Shown here: in pieces, positions 26,524 to 35,267 of the stretch | How the letters are laid out: every line of letters starts with the position of its first letter | How positions within the stretch are numbered: the first letter of the stretch is position 1 | Source: Actinoplanes sandaracinus | Lineage (GTDB): Bacteria > Actinomycetota > Actinomycetes > Mycobacteriales > Micromonosporaceae | Assembly: GCF_030009775.1 (NCBI RefSeq) | Contig: NZ_JASCTH010000020.1 | Coordinates: 62,001 to 126,000, forward strand | Length of the DNA: 64,000 nt | Direction of reading: 5' to 3' | Translations under genes and position numbers: made by a program | The notes under the pieces: generated by a model | Told to the model about the DNA's origin: nothing | Databases searched by the model: none | What the model saw: only the letters and a program-made list of their open reading frames with translations

Positions 26524-28650
26524 TCAGGCGGTGGGCGTGAGGACGCACTCGGTCGGCAGAGTGAAGGCGAAGATCGTGCCGCCGCCCGGATTGGGCAGCG
26601 CCTCGATGCGCCCGCCGTGCCGCTCCACGATCCGGCGGCAGATGGCCAGCCCGAGGCCGGTGCCGGGCGTGCCGCGGCCGTTGCTGGCCCGGTGGAAGCT
26701 GTCGAAGACCGCGGCGTGCTCGCCGTCCGGGATGCCGATGCCCCGGTCGGCGACCTGCACGCAGACCGTCCCGGCGTCGTCCACCTCGGCCGTCACGTCG
26801 ATGCGCGGCGCCTGGCCCGGGGGCGTGTACTTGATCGCGTTGCCGACCAGGTTGTCGAACACCTGCCGGAGCAGCACCCGGTCGCCCCGCACATGCGGCA
26901 GGCACCCGACGAACACGTCCGGCGCGGCCTCCGGGACGCCCGGAGCGTCGATTCGCGTGGTGACCACGTCGTCCACCAGCTCCCGCAGACCCACGTCGGC
27001 GATCCGCATCGTCGCGTCCCGGGCCGCGGTGTAGTCCAGCAGCTCGGTGATCAGGTTCTGCATCCGGTCCGCGCCGGATATCACCTTGCCGGCGCTGCGC
27101 AGCGCGTCCTCCACGGCGTCCGGCCCGGCCCCCGGTTCCGCCAGCGCCTCGATGATCAGTTCGGCGTACCCGTGCACCAGGGTGAGCGGCGCCTTCAGAT
27201 CGTGCGCCACCACCCCGGCGAACCCCCGCAACTCGTTCTCCACGTGCTTGCGGTCGGTGATGTCGTGAAAGACGGCGACCGCGCCGCGCTCCCCGGCGGC
27301 GGTGTCGATCGGCCGGGCCGACACGCTGATCACCCGGCCGTCCGGGTGCAGCGGATTGCGGACGATCATCTCCACCTGGTCGCTGTCCTCCCCGCGCAGA
27401 GCCCGGGTCAACGGCAACTCCTCCACCGGGTACGGGGCGACGCCGTCCAGCCGGAACAGGCCGGAGTGATCCGGCCAGGCGCCCGGGCCCGCGGACTTCC
27501 CACCCTCACCGAGGATCCGCCGGGCCGCCGGATTGTGCAGCAGGAACCGCCCGTCCGGCCCGACCACCCCCACACCGTCGCTGATGCCGTCCAGCACCGC
27601 CGTCAGCAGCCGGGCCTGCCGGTGCGACTGCTCCTCACCGGCGAGCAGCTCCGCGGTCGCCAGACGGACCCGCGCCTCGGCCCGCTCCCGGCCGGTCGCC
27701 AGCACCCACACCAACATCGTCAACAGGAGCGTCAGGCACAGCCCGCCGCCGGCCACGGCCAGGGGCAGGGCGCTCGCCGCGCCCGGCAGGCGGTCACCCA
27801 CCGCGGCCAGATGCAGGGCCCAGGTGCCGTCGGCGACTTCGACGGTCACCGTACGGCGCAGGTCCCGCTCGCCCGGGACCGCCGCCCGCAACGAGGCGAC
27901 GATGACCTCCCGCCGCTCCGGATCGTCGGCGCGCAACGCCAGATCCAGCAGGCCCTGGCCGGCCTGTGCCAACGTCGCGCCCATGAAGTCCTGGCCGCGG
28001 ACGCCGAGGACGATCCAGCCGAGGAAACGCTGGTCGGGACCCTGATGCACCGGGGCGGTCAGGACGAACGAGCTCTGCCGCCGCTCCGGCGGCAGCCCTT
28101 GATCGACGATCAGGTGATAGGTGTCCGAGACGGTCACCTCGCCGCTGCGGCGCGAGTCGGCCATCGCCGCGGCCGGCGCCTCGGCCCGGATCAGGTCCGT
28201 GCCGGGCGTCACGTCATTGCCGTCCAGTGGGGTCACATAGACCGAGAAGAGGTGGTCGCCGGTGCCGTACGGAAGCAGTTCCAGACCCGGCAGTCCCCGC
28301 TGCCGCCACCGCTGCTGGACCTCGGGCACCTGGTCGTGGGAGGCCGGCACGACTAGGGCGACCGAGGTGGCGCCCGCCAGGTTCATCGACTTCAGCGGCT
28401 CGGTCAGGGCCGTGTACTCGGCCATGGTGAGCTCGTCCTGCGCACCGGCAGCGGCCGCCGTGGTGAGCAGGGTGTCGACATAACGCTGCGTCTCCGAGCG
28501 CACCGCCTCGGCCGCGGTGGCGGTCCGGCGATCCATCTGAATCGCGCCGGCGGACGACTCGTGCCGCTCCAGCACGATGCCGACGCCCAGCGCCAGACCA
28601 CAGCCGACCAGGGCCACCAGAGCGCTGATGACCGTCCGCTTCCCCCTCAC
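26524..28650 (-). CDS. membrane sensor histidine kinase with CHASE-type sensor and PAS domain
   Basis: 708 aa from GTG 28650. A transmembrane helix (about 8-27), an extracytoplasmic CHASE-like domain (about 28-295), a second helix (about 298-322), PAS (about 340-470), HisKA with H483 in VVAHDLKAPLT, and HATPase_c (NAIKYTPPG, GIGIPDGEH, GTGLGLAI). No cognate response regulator is adjacent. Signals sensed by CHASE domains are usually small extracellular molecules; none can be named here. The GT39-like gene follows on the same strand. Confidence 0.88.
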   Translation of the reverse strand: MRGKRTVISALVALVGCGLALGVGIVLERHESSAGAIQMDRRTATAAEAVRSETQRYVDTLLTTAAAAGAQDELTMAEYTALTEPLKSMNLAGATSVALVVPASHDQVPEVQQRWRQRGLPGLELLPYGTGDHLFSVYVTPLDGNDVTPGTDLIRAEAPAAAMADSRRSGEVTVSDTYHLIVDQGLPPERRQSSFVLTAPVHQGPDQRFLGWIVLGVRGQDFMGATLAQAGQGLLDLALRADDPERREVIVASLRAAVPGERDLRRTVTVEVADGTWALHLAAVGDRLPGAASALPLAVAGGGLCLTLLLTMLVWVLATGRERAEARVRLATAELLAGEEQSHRQARLLTAVLDGISDGVGVVGPDGRFLLHNPAARRILGEGGKSAGPGAWPDHSGLFRLDGVAPYPVEELPLTRALRGEDSDQVEMIVRNPLHPDGRVISVSARPIDTAAGERGAVAVFHDITDRKHVENELRGFAGVVAHDLKAPLTLVHGYAELIIEALAEPGAGPDAVEDALRSAGKVISGADRMQNLITELLDYTAARDATMRIADVGLRELVDDVVTTRIDAPGVPEAAPDVFVGCLPHVRGDRVLLRQVFDNLVGNAIKYTPPGQAPRIDVTAEVDDAGTVCVQVADRGIGIPDGEHAAVFDSFHRASNGRGTPGTGLGLAICRRIVERHGGRIEALPNPGGGTIFAFTLPTECVLTPTA

Positions 28651-28752
28651 CCCTGCCTTATCGGGTCGCCGAGCCGGACGACTGAGCGGTGCTCAGCCGC
28701 CGGTGCGGAGGGGACAGCGCGTGAGCAGGCGGCGGGGTTATTCTAGGAGGGC

Positions 28753-29184
28753 ATGACAGATTTTCAGCCGTCCATCGGCGGAGATGACATGCCGGCCGAG
28801 CGGATCGCTCCGGCCACCGATCCCGGCGCGCATGTGGCCCTTTACGGCACGGCCTTCGCCACGGGGTCGAGTGCCCTCGTCGACCGGTTCTACGAAACGG
28901 ACGCTGTTCTCGTCCCGCAACCGGGCATGCCGGTGACGGGTCCGGCCGGGCGCCGTGCCGCCTATGAGCATCTGCTCGGGTTCGGCGTCCCCATGCTCGC
29001 GCGGACCAGACATCTCTACGTCGCCGGTGACATCGCGTTGTCCGTGGTGGACTGGTCGATGCGGGGCACCGCGCGGCAGGGCTTTCCGCTCGACATGGCC
29101 GGCGTCGCCACGGACGTGCTCCGCCGGGGAGCCGACGGCCGGTGGCGCTACCTGATCAACAACCCCTTCGGCTCCGCCTCCTGA
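28753..29184 (+). CDS. NTF2-like (SnoaL/DUF4440-type) protein
   Basis: 143 aa from ATG 28753 with AGGAGG at 28745-28750, close to the start. The cone-shaped NTF2-like fold is suggested by HVALYGTAFATGSSALVDRFYETDAVLVPQ at the start, a central helix and the end WRYLINNPFG. Such proteins bind small ligands or act as steroid-isomerase-like or limonene-epoxide-hydrolase-like enzymes. No catalytic assignment is possible. It converges on the subtilase gene with a shared terminator. Confidence 0.78.
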   Translation: MTDFQPSIGGDDMPAERIAPATDPGAHVALYGTAFATGSSALVDRFYETDAVLVPQPGMPVTGPAGRRAAYEHLLGFGVPMLARTRHLYVAGDIALSVVDWSMRGTARQGFPLDMAGVATDVLRRGADGRWRYLINNPFGSAS

Positions 29185-29190
29185 CCACCA

Positions 29191-29224
29191 CGGAAGGCGG
29201 GGGACTGGTGTCCCCCGCCTTCCG
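29191..29224. terminator. bidirectional 14-bp hairpin
   Basis: CGGAAGGCGGGGGA (29191-29204) and its exact complement (29211-29224) flank a 6-nt loop. It sits between the convergent stops at 29184 and 29232 and can serve both genes. Confidence 0.85.
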
Positions 29225-29231
29225 CGAGGTG

Positions 29232-30395
29232 TTACTGGACGACGAAGAGCAGGCGGTTCGGGGAACCGCTGCCGGGGTTGGTCACCACGTTGGGAGTGGC
29301 GCTGCCGGTCAGCGCTGACGCCACCTGGGCGGGGGTGTAGCCGGTGTTACGGGAGAGGACCAGGGCGGCCGCGCCGGCGACGTGCGGGGCTGCCATCGAG
29401 GTGCCGCTGATGGTGTTGGTGGCGGTGTTGCTGTTGTACCAGGCCGAGAGGATCGACGAGCCCGGCGCGAAGATGTCCAGGCAGGTGCCGTAGTTGGAGT
29501 AGCTGGCCCGGGCGTCGGTGCTGGTGGTGGCGCCGACGGTGATCGCGGTGGGCACGCGGGCCGGTGAGGCGTTGCAGGCGTTGGCGTTGGAGTTGCCGGC
29601 GGCGATCGCGTAGGTGACGCCGGAGGCGATCGAGTTGCGGACCGCGGTGTCGATGGTGCTGCTCGCGCCGCCACCGAGGCTCATGTTGGCGACCGCCGGC
29701 TTGACCGCGTTCTGGGTCACCCAGTTGACGCCGGCGACGACGCCGGCCGTGGTGCCGGAGCCGGAGCAGTTGAGCACCCGGACGCCGACCAGCCGGACGG
29801 CCTTGGCCACGCCGTACGTGCTGCCGCCGACCGTGCCCGCCACGTGCGTGCCGTGGCCGTTGCAGTCCACCGCGCCGGAGCCGACCGCGTCGTAACCGGC
29901 GGTGGCCCGGCCGCCGAACTGGCTGTGCGTGTAACGGATGCCGGTGTCGATGATGTAGGCGGTGACGTTGGAGGCGGTCACCGGGTAGGTGAAGGTGGTG
30001 CTCAGGGGACGGGCGCGCTGGTCGATGCGGTCCAGGCCCCACGGCGCGTTGGTCTGCGTGGCGTTCAGCGACACCACCTGGTTCTGTTCGACGTACGCGA
30101 TTTTGGAGTTGGCGGCCAGCCGCTTGGCCTGCGCCTCGGTCAGGGTGGCCTCGTAACCGTTGAGCGCCGTGCCGAAGCTGCGCTGGACGGCCCCGCCGTA
30201 GGACTTCGTGACGCCGGCCTCCTGCGCGCCGGACTTCAGGACGACGATGTAGCTACCGGGGATCGCGTTCGCGGTGCCGGCGAGCCGGATCTGGCCGGTG
30301 GCCGGAGCGGCCGCGGCCGGGGTGCCCGTCGCGACGACCGCCAGTGCGAACAGTCCGGCGGCCAGGATGCGGCCGCCACTGCGTCGAATCGCCAT
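29232..30395 (-). CDS. secreted subtilisin-family (S8) serine protease
   Basis: 387 aa from ATG 30395, with GGGAGGAAG just upstream; a longer in-frame start exists but lacks a site. Signal peptide to about residue 30 (TPAAAA), I9 propeptide about 35-112 (YIVVLKSGA, GYEATLTEAQAKRL), then the peptidase with D150 in YIIDTGI, H181 in NGHGTHVAGT, oxyanion N268 in AAGNSN and S333 in GTSMAAPH. This is the proteinase K/aqualysin arrangement for general extracellular proteolysis. There is no C-terminal P-domain. An AT-rich promoter region separates it from the divergent kinase gene. Confidence 0.93.
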   Translation of the reverse strand: MAIRRSGGRILAAGLFALAVVATGTPAAAAPATGQIRLAGTANAIPGSYIVVLKSGAQEAGVTKSYGGAVQRSFGTALNGYEATLTEAQAKRLAANSKIAYVEQNQVVSLNATQTNAPWGLDRIDQRARPLSTTFTYPVTASNVTAYIIDTGIRYTHSQFGGRATAGYDAVGSGAVDCNGHGTHVAGTVGGSTYGVAKAVRLVGVRVLNCSGSGTTAGVVAGVNWVTQNAVKPAVANMSLGGGASSTIDTAVRNSIASGVTYAIAAGNSNANACNASPARVPTAITVGATTSTDARASYSNYGTCLDIFAPGSSILSAWYNSNTATNTISGTSMAAPHVAGAAALVLSRNTGYTPAQVASALTGSATPNVVTNPGSGSPNRLLFVVQ

Positions 30396-30479
30396 GTTCT
30401 TCCTCCCTCGGGCCTGCCGGCGGCGAGCACAGGGATGGATGCTCATCACTCGACAGCTCTGCGCCGAGCGTAAGCGTGA

Positions 30480-30520
30480 CAGTCGTTCACATCTATATAT
30501 CGAACTGTATATATCTTTGG
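30480..30520. promoter_or_regulatory. AT-rich divergent promoter region
   Basis: TATATAT (30494-30500) and TATATAT (30508-30514) frame CGAACTG in otherwise >70% GC DNA, between the divergent subtilase (start 30395) and sensor kinase (start 30588). TATATA elements can act as -10 boxes in either direction and also form a 6-bp inverted repeat. Confidence 0.5.
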
Positions 30521-30587
30521 CTCAGTGTTCGGCCCGGGTTGCCGACAAGAGGGAGGAAAGGGTCACATCCTGATACGAGGCGAGCCG

Positions 30588-32600
30588 ATGAGACTTCCGA
30601 TGGCCGTACCGCCCGTTGTCGGCTTCGCGGCGCTCTATCTGATCGCCGTCGTGGCCGGCGCGCGCACCACGATGGGGGACTCCGGCGCGCTGATGATCTG
30701 GCCCGCCATCGGTGTCGCGGCGATCTGGATGGCGGTGAGCCGGGAGTCGCGATGGCGCTGGGCCGAACTGGCGGCCGTCCCGCTGCTGACCGTGGCGGGT
30801 CTGATCGCCGCCGGCACCGGCGTGCCCTCCGCGCTGGCCGAAGCGCCGGCGGCGACGGTCGGGGCACTGGTCTTCACGGTCGCCGCCGGGCGCCGGCTGC
30901 CCGGTGACGGCGGCGCCCCGCTGTCGAACCTGCTCGACCTGTGGCGGCTCATGCTCTGCGCCGTCCTCGCCGCGACCGCCGCCACCCTGACGCGCACCGC
31001 CGGCGGCCTGCTGCTCGCCGAGACGTGGGCGTTCTCGCCGGCCGCCGTGGCCGCTCTGATCGTTCGCGACGTGGTCGCCGTCCTGGTGTTCGGTTCGGCC
31101 ACCCTGTTGATCGTCGATCTGGTCCGCGGCCACCGGCACGGGCTCACCGGGCTGCCGACGGCGCGCTGGCTGGAGTGCGGGGCCGTCTTCGCCGTCTCGG
31201 CAGCCGCCTACTGGGCCGTGTTCAGCCAGGAGAAGCTGCCGATCGGGTTCGTCCTGATCCCGCTGGCCGTCTGGGCGGCCATCCGGATGCCGACCCCGCT
31301 CGTCATCCTGCACGCCGTCGTCTTCAGCTGCGTCGCCCTGAGCTACACCCGGACCGGTCACGGCCCGTACGCGGCGGTGCAGGACACCGATCTCAGCATG
31401 CTGCTGATCCAGTTCTACGCCGGCGTCCTCGCCTCCGTCGGCCTCGCCCTCGCCCTCAGCCGCGACGAACGTGACACGCTGATCCAGCGCCTCCAGACCT
31501 CCGAGGAGGAGGCGACCGACAAGGCCACGATGATGACCACGGTGGTCAACTCGATGACCGAGGGCCTGGCCATCCTCGACCACACCGGCCGGCTCGTCCT
31601 GCGCAACCCGGCCGCCGGCCGTCTCCTCGGCGCCGTGCACACCGTCACCGGCGGGGTGGCCCTCGGCAGCGACCACGGATTCTTCCAGCCCGACGGCACC
31701 CCGTTGACCGACGCCGAGTTGCCCCACGTGCGAGCCCTGGCCGGCGAGGAAGCCGCGCCGATGGACATCCTGATCCGCAACAGCGCGGTCCCGGAGGGCC
31801 GGGTGGTCCGGTTCAACGTGGCCCGGCTGGCGCTCGGCGCGGGCCCGTCCCACGTGGTGGTGGTCTTCCACGACGTCACCGCCGACCGCCGGCACCGCGA
31901 CGAGCTGATGTCCTTCGCCGGGCGGGTCGCGCACAACCTGCTCAACCCGCTCACCACGATCGAGGGCTGGTCCGAGGTCCTGGAGCAGGAACTGGCCGGA
32001 TATCAGCCGGTCGAACGGGTGGAACGGATCCAGCGCGCGGCCGCCCGGATGCGCACGTTCCTGAACGGGCTGCTGTCCTACACCGCCGCCCGCGACGGCA
32101 AGCTGATGCCCACCACGGTGAACCTGGCGCTGCTCGTCGGAGACGTCATCAACAGCCGCCTGGACCAGGCCGAGAGCACCGGGGCGGCGCCGCCGTACTT
32201 CGAGGTGGGCCGGCTGGACCCGGTCGAGGCGGACCCCGTGCTGCTGCGGCAACTGCTGGAGAACCTGATCGACAACTCGCTGCGGATGATGGGGCCGGGA
32301 GTGGGGCCGTACCTGGCGATCTCCTGCCAGCCGGCGCCGAACGGGCTGCTGCGCATCGACATCCTGGACAACAGCGTCGGCATCCCGCCGGGCAAGCGGC
32401 ACGAGATCTTCACGAACTTCCACCGCGAGAAGGGCTCCGCCTCCAACGGTCTGGAACTGGCGATCTGCAAGCGGATCGTGGAGCGGCACGGCGGGACGAT
32501 CGAGGCGACCGCCAATCCGTACGCCACCGGCACCCGGATGTCCTTCACCCTGCCGGCGGGACGGTCCGCGTATGCCCGGACCCTCGCCGCCAGCCAATAG
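30588..32600 (+). CDS. MASE1-type membrane sensor histidine kinase with PAS domain
   Basis: 670 aa from ATG 30588 with GAGG 7 nt upstream. A MASE1-like integral sensor of about eight helices covers roughly 1-290. A coiled linker, PAS (about 305-435), HisKA and HATPase_c follow (LIDNSLRMM N-box, GIPPGKRHE, LELAICKRIVERHGG). The phospho-acceptor box reads RVAHNLLNPLTT with H449, diverging from the usual SHELRTP. The G2 box GLGL is replaced by GLEL. Orphan kinase: no adjacent response regulator. It converges within 10 bases on the next gene. Confidence 0.85.
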   Translation: MRLPMAVPPVVGFAALYLIAVVAGARTTMGDSGALMIWPAIGVAAIWMAVSRESRWRWAELAAVPLLTVAGLIAAGTGVPSALAEAPAATVGALVFTVAAGRRLPGDGGAPLSNLLDLWRLMLCAVLAATAATLTRTAGGLLLAETWAFSPAAVAALIVRDVVAVLVFGSATLLIVDLVRGHRHGLTGLPTARWLECGAVFAVSAAAYWAVFSQEKLPIGFVLIPLAVWAAIRMPTPLVILHAVVFSCVALSYTRTGHGPYAAVQDTDLSMLLIQFYAGVLASVGLALALSRDERDTLIQRLQTSEEEATDKATMMTTVVNSMTEGLAILDHTGRLVLRNPAAGRLLGAVHTVTGGVALGSDHGFFQPDGTPLTDAELPHVRALAGEEAAPMDILIRNSAVPEGRVVRFNVARLALGAGPSHVVVVFHDVTADRRHRDELMSFAGRVAHNLLNPLTTIEGWSEVLEQELAGYQPVERVERIQRAAARMRTFLNGLLSYTAARDGKLMPTTVNLALLVGDVINSRLDQAESTGAAPPYFEVGRLDPVEADPVLLRQLLENLIDNSLRMMGPGVGPYLAISCQPAPNGLLRIDILDNSVGIPPGKRHEIFTNFHREKGSASNGLELAICKRIVERHGGTIEATANPYATGTRMSFTLPAGRSAYARTLAASQ

Positions 32601-32609
32601 AGACGGCTC

Positions 32610-33182
32610 CTAAGGAACCGCTCCGAGCAGGTCCAGCACGCCGCCGAACAGGGCCGTCGTGCCGGCCTGATCGAGGTGCTGGGCCTGCCAGCCGCGGTCC
32701 TGCAGGCCTTGCAGCACCCCGACCACCGTCGTGCGCACGGTCCGCAGCGTCACCGGAGAGAGCAACACCGCCGAGGTGCCGTCGGCGTGCGCGGCGCGGG
32801 CCGCGGAACCGAGCGCGACCAGGGCGGCCGCGGCGCCGTTGAGGACCTGGGCGACGTGCAGGCGGTCGCGGTCCAGGTTGAACGCCGCCACGTGGACGGC
32901 CAGCCCGAGCGCCGTCATCAGGCGGCCGGTCTCGTCGCCGCTGAGCACCGCCGGCATGGTGGCCGAGTCGTCCTCGGGCGCGGCGATGCCGGTGCAGAAT
33001 CCGTTGATCAGTTCCTCGGCGACGTCGGCCGGGACCATGTCGAGGCCGGGGGCGCGCCGGCGCAGAGCGGCCTCGATCGCATCCCGGACGACGTAGTCGG
33101 GCACCACCTGACGCTGCTCCGCCAGCCGCTGGATGATCACGGCCACGACGTCGTCGACACGCATGGCGCCGGGCTGCTCCAT
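32610..33182 (-). CDS. hypothetical protein
   Basis: 190 aa from ATG 33182, with GGAGGG almost touching the start; ATG 33164 is an alternative. I recognise no family. It is mainly helical and Ala-rich: an N-terminal region (DDVVAVIIQRLAEQRQ), a charged middle and a C-terminal region (GVLQGLQDRGWQAQHLDQAG). No signal peptide or clear membrane span. Its end abuts the sensor kinase end with 9 bases between. Confidence 0.6.
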   Translation of the reverse strand: MEQPGAMRVDDVVAVIIQRLAEQRQVVPDYVVRDAIEAALRRRAPGLDMVPADVAEELINGFCTGIAAPEDDSATMPAVLSGDETGRLMTALGLAVHVAAFNLDRDRLHVAQVLNGAAAALVALGSAARAAHADGTSAVLLSPVTLRTVRTTVVGVLQGLQDRGWQAQHLDQAGTTALFGGVLDLLGAVP

Positions 33183-33198
33183 CCCTCCACCCTAGGGG

Positions 33199-33291
33199 CT
33201 ACGCGACGGCCGGCGGAGTCACGCGGGCGGTGGCGCCGGTGGGCGTACCGGTCACCGTCATCGTGCCGCGGTGCTCGTCTTCGTGCTCCAC
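33199..33291 (-). pseudogene. stranded GHKL (histidine-kinase ATPase) C-terminal remnant
   Basis: A 30-codon leftward frame from GTG 33291 reads AVVEHEDEHRGTMTVTGT at its upstream border and ends ATARVTPPAVA. This parallels the last strands of HATPase_c domains, for example EAHRGTITAAPGPGGGTRF in the kinase ending at 45499. Nothing upstream in any frame looks like the rest of a kinase, so I read it as a gene fragment. It could instead be a short expressed peptide. Confidence 0.35.
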
Positions 33292-33376
33292 GACTGCTCT
33301 TCGGCGGGGCGTCGGTCGAGCTGAGCGGAACCGCCGAACTGCCCCGGTTCCGCGCGGCCTGCCCGGCTTCGGCGGC

Positions 33377-34645
33377 CTAGCCGGCGGCGGCGCGGCGTGC
33401 GGTGTACTCGCCGGCGCCGCGCTGGCCCGGGTACGGGATGAGGTTGTCCGGCTGCTCGTCGTAGGCCGGTTCGGCCCAGCGCCGCCCGGTGCTCTCCAGC
33501 GGGTCGCTGTCGTACGCCGACCGGCTGTGGAACCGTTGCGCGTACTCCATCATCCCGTCGACGAGACGGTCCACGTCGGCGGCCGGCCGCACCACCAGGC
33601 GCATGAACTGGCTGGTCATGCCGAGCTTGTTGCCGCACTCCCGGGTCATGATGCCGTGGTTGGCGACCAGGTAGTCGCGCAGCGCCACACCGGACCACTC
33701 ACTCGGCAGCTTGACCAGGAAGAAGTTGCCCTGCGAGGGGAAGACCGTCATGCCCTGGATGCGCTGCAGCTCCCGGCCCATCGAGCGGCGGTCCCGGCTG
33801 AGCAGGCGCAGGCTCTCCTCGTACTCCATCTCGTGGTCGGAGATCATGTGGACCACCTTCTCCGCGAGGGAGTTCAGGTTCCACTTGGGCAGCATCTTGG
33901 CGACCTTCCCGGAGATCGCCGGGTTGGCCAGCATGTAGCCGAACCGGATGCCGTGCAGTCCGAAGTTCTTGCCCAGGCTCTTCAGCACCACCGCGTTCGG
34001 GCGGATCACCGCGTCCGGCCCGACCGACGGGTACCGCTCGGCGTCGGAGAAGTCGATGAACGACTCGTCGACCACGACCAGATCCAGGTCGCTGAGCGTG
34101 TCCATGAACCGGATCACGTCGCGCCGCGGGATGTAGTGGCCGTCCGGGTTGTTCACGTTGCAGACCACCGCGACCCGGGACTTGCGCTGGCGGATGAACT
34201 CCACATACTCCTCGAGGTCGAGGCGGAACCCGTCGCGCTCCTGCAGCGGGAACATGTCCACCCGCTTGCCCGTCTCCATCGGCTGGTCGGTCCACCGGCC
34301 GAAGGTCGGGATCGGGATCGCCACGCTCTCCTTGATCAGCAGGTGGTCGATCCAGGTGATCAGCTCGGTCGAGCCGTTCGCCATCGCGACCGTCTGCGGA
34401 TGCAGGTTGAGCACGCTGGCGAGCTTCTTGGTGATGGTGGCCGAGTCGCTCGGGTAGTACTTGAGGATGCTCTTCAGATCACGCGACAGCTCGTCGAACA
34501 TCTCCGGGGTCGGGAAGTACGGGTTGCACGGGATGCAGAAGTCGACGATCTCCGCGCCCTCGCCCGCCGCCCGGGCCAGGTCGAAGTACGAAGCGCTGTG
34601 CGCCCCCTTGTGCAGGATCGACGTATCGATTCCGGTGCGCGCCAC
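33377..34645 (-). CDS. HisC/CobD-like class I/II aminotransferase
   Basis: 422 aa from GTG 34645, with GGGAGG 4-5 nt upstream. Fold-type I PLP enzyme: ANGSTELITW (about 89-98), NNPDGHYIPRR (cofactor Asn region), VVDESFIDF with the PLP-ring Asp, Schiff-base K226 in LKSLGKNFGLHGIRFGY, and a C-terminal Arg motif MRLVVRP. It likely transaminates a phosphorylated or amino-acid-derived substrate. A ~45-residue tail (RRWAEPAYDEQPDNLIPYP) exceeds normal HisC length. Not in a his operon, so the substrate is open. Divergent from the cupin gene. Confidence 0.85.
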   Translation of the reverse strand: MARTGIDTSILHKGAHSASYFDLARAAGEGAEIVDFCIPCNPYFPTPEMFDELSRDLKSILKYYPSDSATITKKLASVLNLHPQTVAMANGSTELITWIDHLLIKESVAIPIPTFGRWTDQPMETGKRVDMFPLQERDGFRLDLEEYVEFIRQRKSRVAVVCNVNNPDGHYIPRRDVIRFMDTLSDLDLVVVDESFIDFSDAERYPSVGPDAVIRPNAVVLKSLGKNFGLHGIRFGYMLANPAISGKVAKMLPKWNLNSLAEKVVHMISDHEMEYEESLRLLSRDRRSMGRELQRIQGMTVFPSQGNFFLVKLPSEWSGVALRDYLVANHGIMTRECGNKLGMTSQFMRLVVRPAADVDRLVDGMMEYAQRFHSRSAYDSDPLESTGRRWAEPAYDEQPDNLIPYPGQRGAGEYTARRAAAG

Positions 34646-34803
34646 GGTGTCCTCCCGAACCCCTCGGTGATGGTGCCGCCACCGGGTACGGGCGCCGAGA
34701 CCCGATCGTTCGAGCCTTAATGCGGAGGAAAGGAAGGGCTCCCCGCATCTAATGATCAACTAGCTCGTTCTCTCCGCAGGTGGACGTCACGGAGGGAACT
34801 GGA

Positions 34804-35226
34804 ATGCGTGGGTTGATCAGGCTGTTTCTGGCGGGACTGGTGGTTTCCGGGGCGGTGATGACGGCCAGCCCGGCCCACGCCACGACCGGCCGCGGGGTGA
34901 CCGCGAAAGTCGTCTGGCAGTGGACCGTCGACGACACCGACTACGTGCTGCGGGAGATCACCATCACGCCCGGCGGCAGCACCGGCTGGCACCGGCATCC
35001 CGGCCTGGTCTTCGCCAACGTCCGGCGGGGCACCCTGACCCACCTGATGGCCGACTGCGTCACGGTGCGCCGGTACAAGGCCGGGGAGAGCCTGATGGAG
35101 GAACCGCAGGAGCCCCGCGCCCACATGGGCGAGAACCGCGGCGGCGAGCCGCTGATCCTGGACGTCGTCTATGCGAGCCCCCAGGGTGTGCCGCTCTCCA
35201 CAGACGCCGCCGACCCCGGTTGCTGA
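34804..35226 (+). CDS. secreted cupin-domain protein
   Basis: 140 aa from ATG 34804 with GGAGGG at 34791-34796, 7 nt upstream. Signal peptide to ASPAHA (about residue 26). Small single cupin: GSTGWHRHPGLVFANVRRG holds metal-type His residues, and the second motif region follows (EPRAHMGENRGGEP). It is likely a metal-binding beta-barrel outside the cell; no enzymatic role is assigned. It is followed after 41 bases by a GH13 enzyme. Confidence 0.8.
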   Translation: MRGLIRLFLAGLVVSGAVMTASPAHATTGRGVTAKVVWQWTVDDTDYVLREITITPGGSTGWHRHPGLVFANVRRGTLTHLMADCVTVRRYKAGESLMEEPQEPRAHMGENRGGEPLILDVVYASPQGVPLSTDAADPGC

Positions 35227-35267
35227 TCATCCCGCCTAGCATGGGGTGACTGACGAGGGGGGCAGCG

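Noticed and set aside
28651-28700. second FliA-type promoter (CCCGATAA on the minus strand, 28658-28665) before the CHASE kinase
   Set aside because: The first base departs from GCCGATAA, the -35 match (TCAG) needs a 16-base spacer, and the box is only 7 bases from the start codon.
33230-34720. 496-codon rightward frame
   Set aside because: Antisense to the aminotransferase, which has a clear PLP lysine motif.
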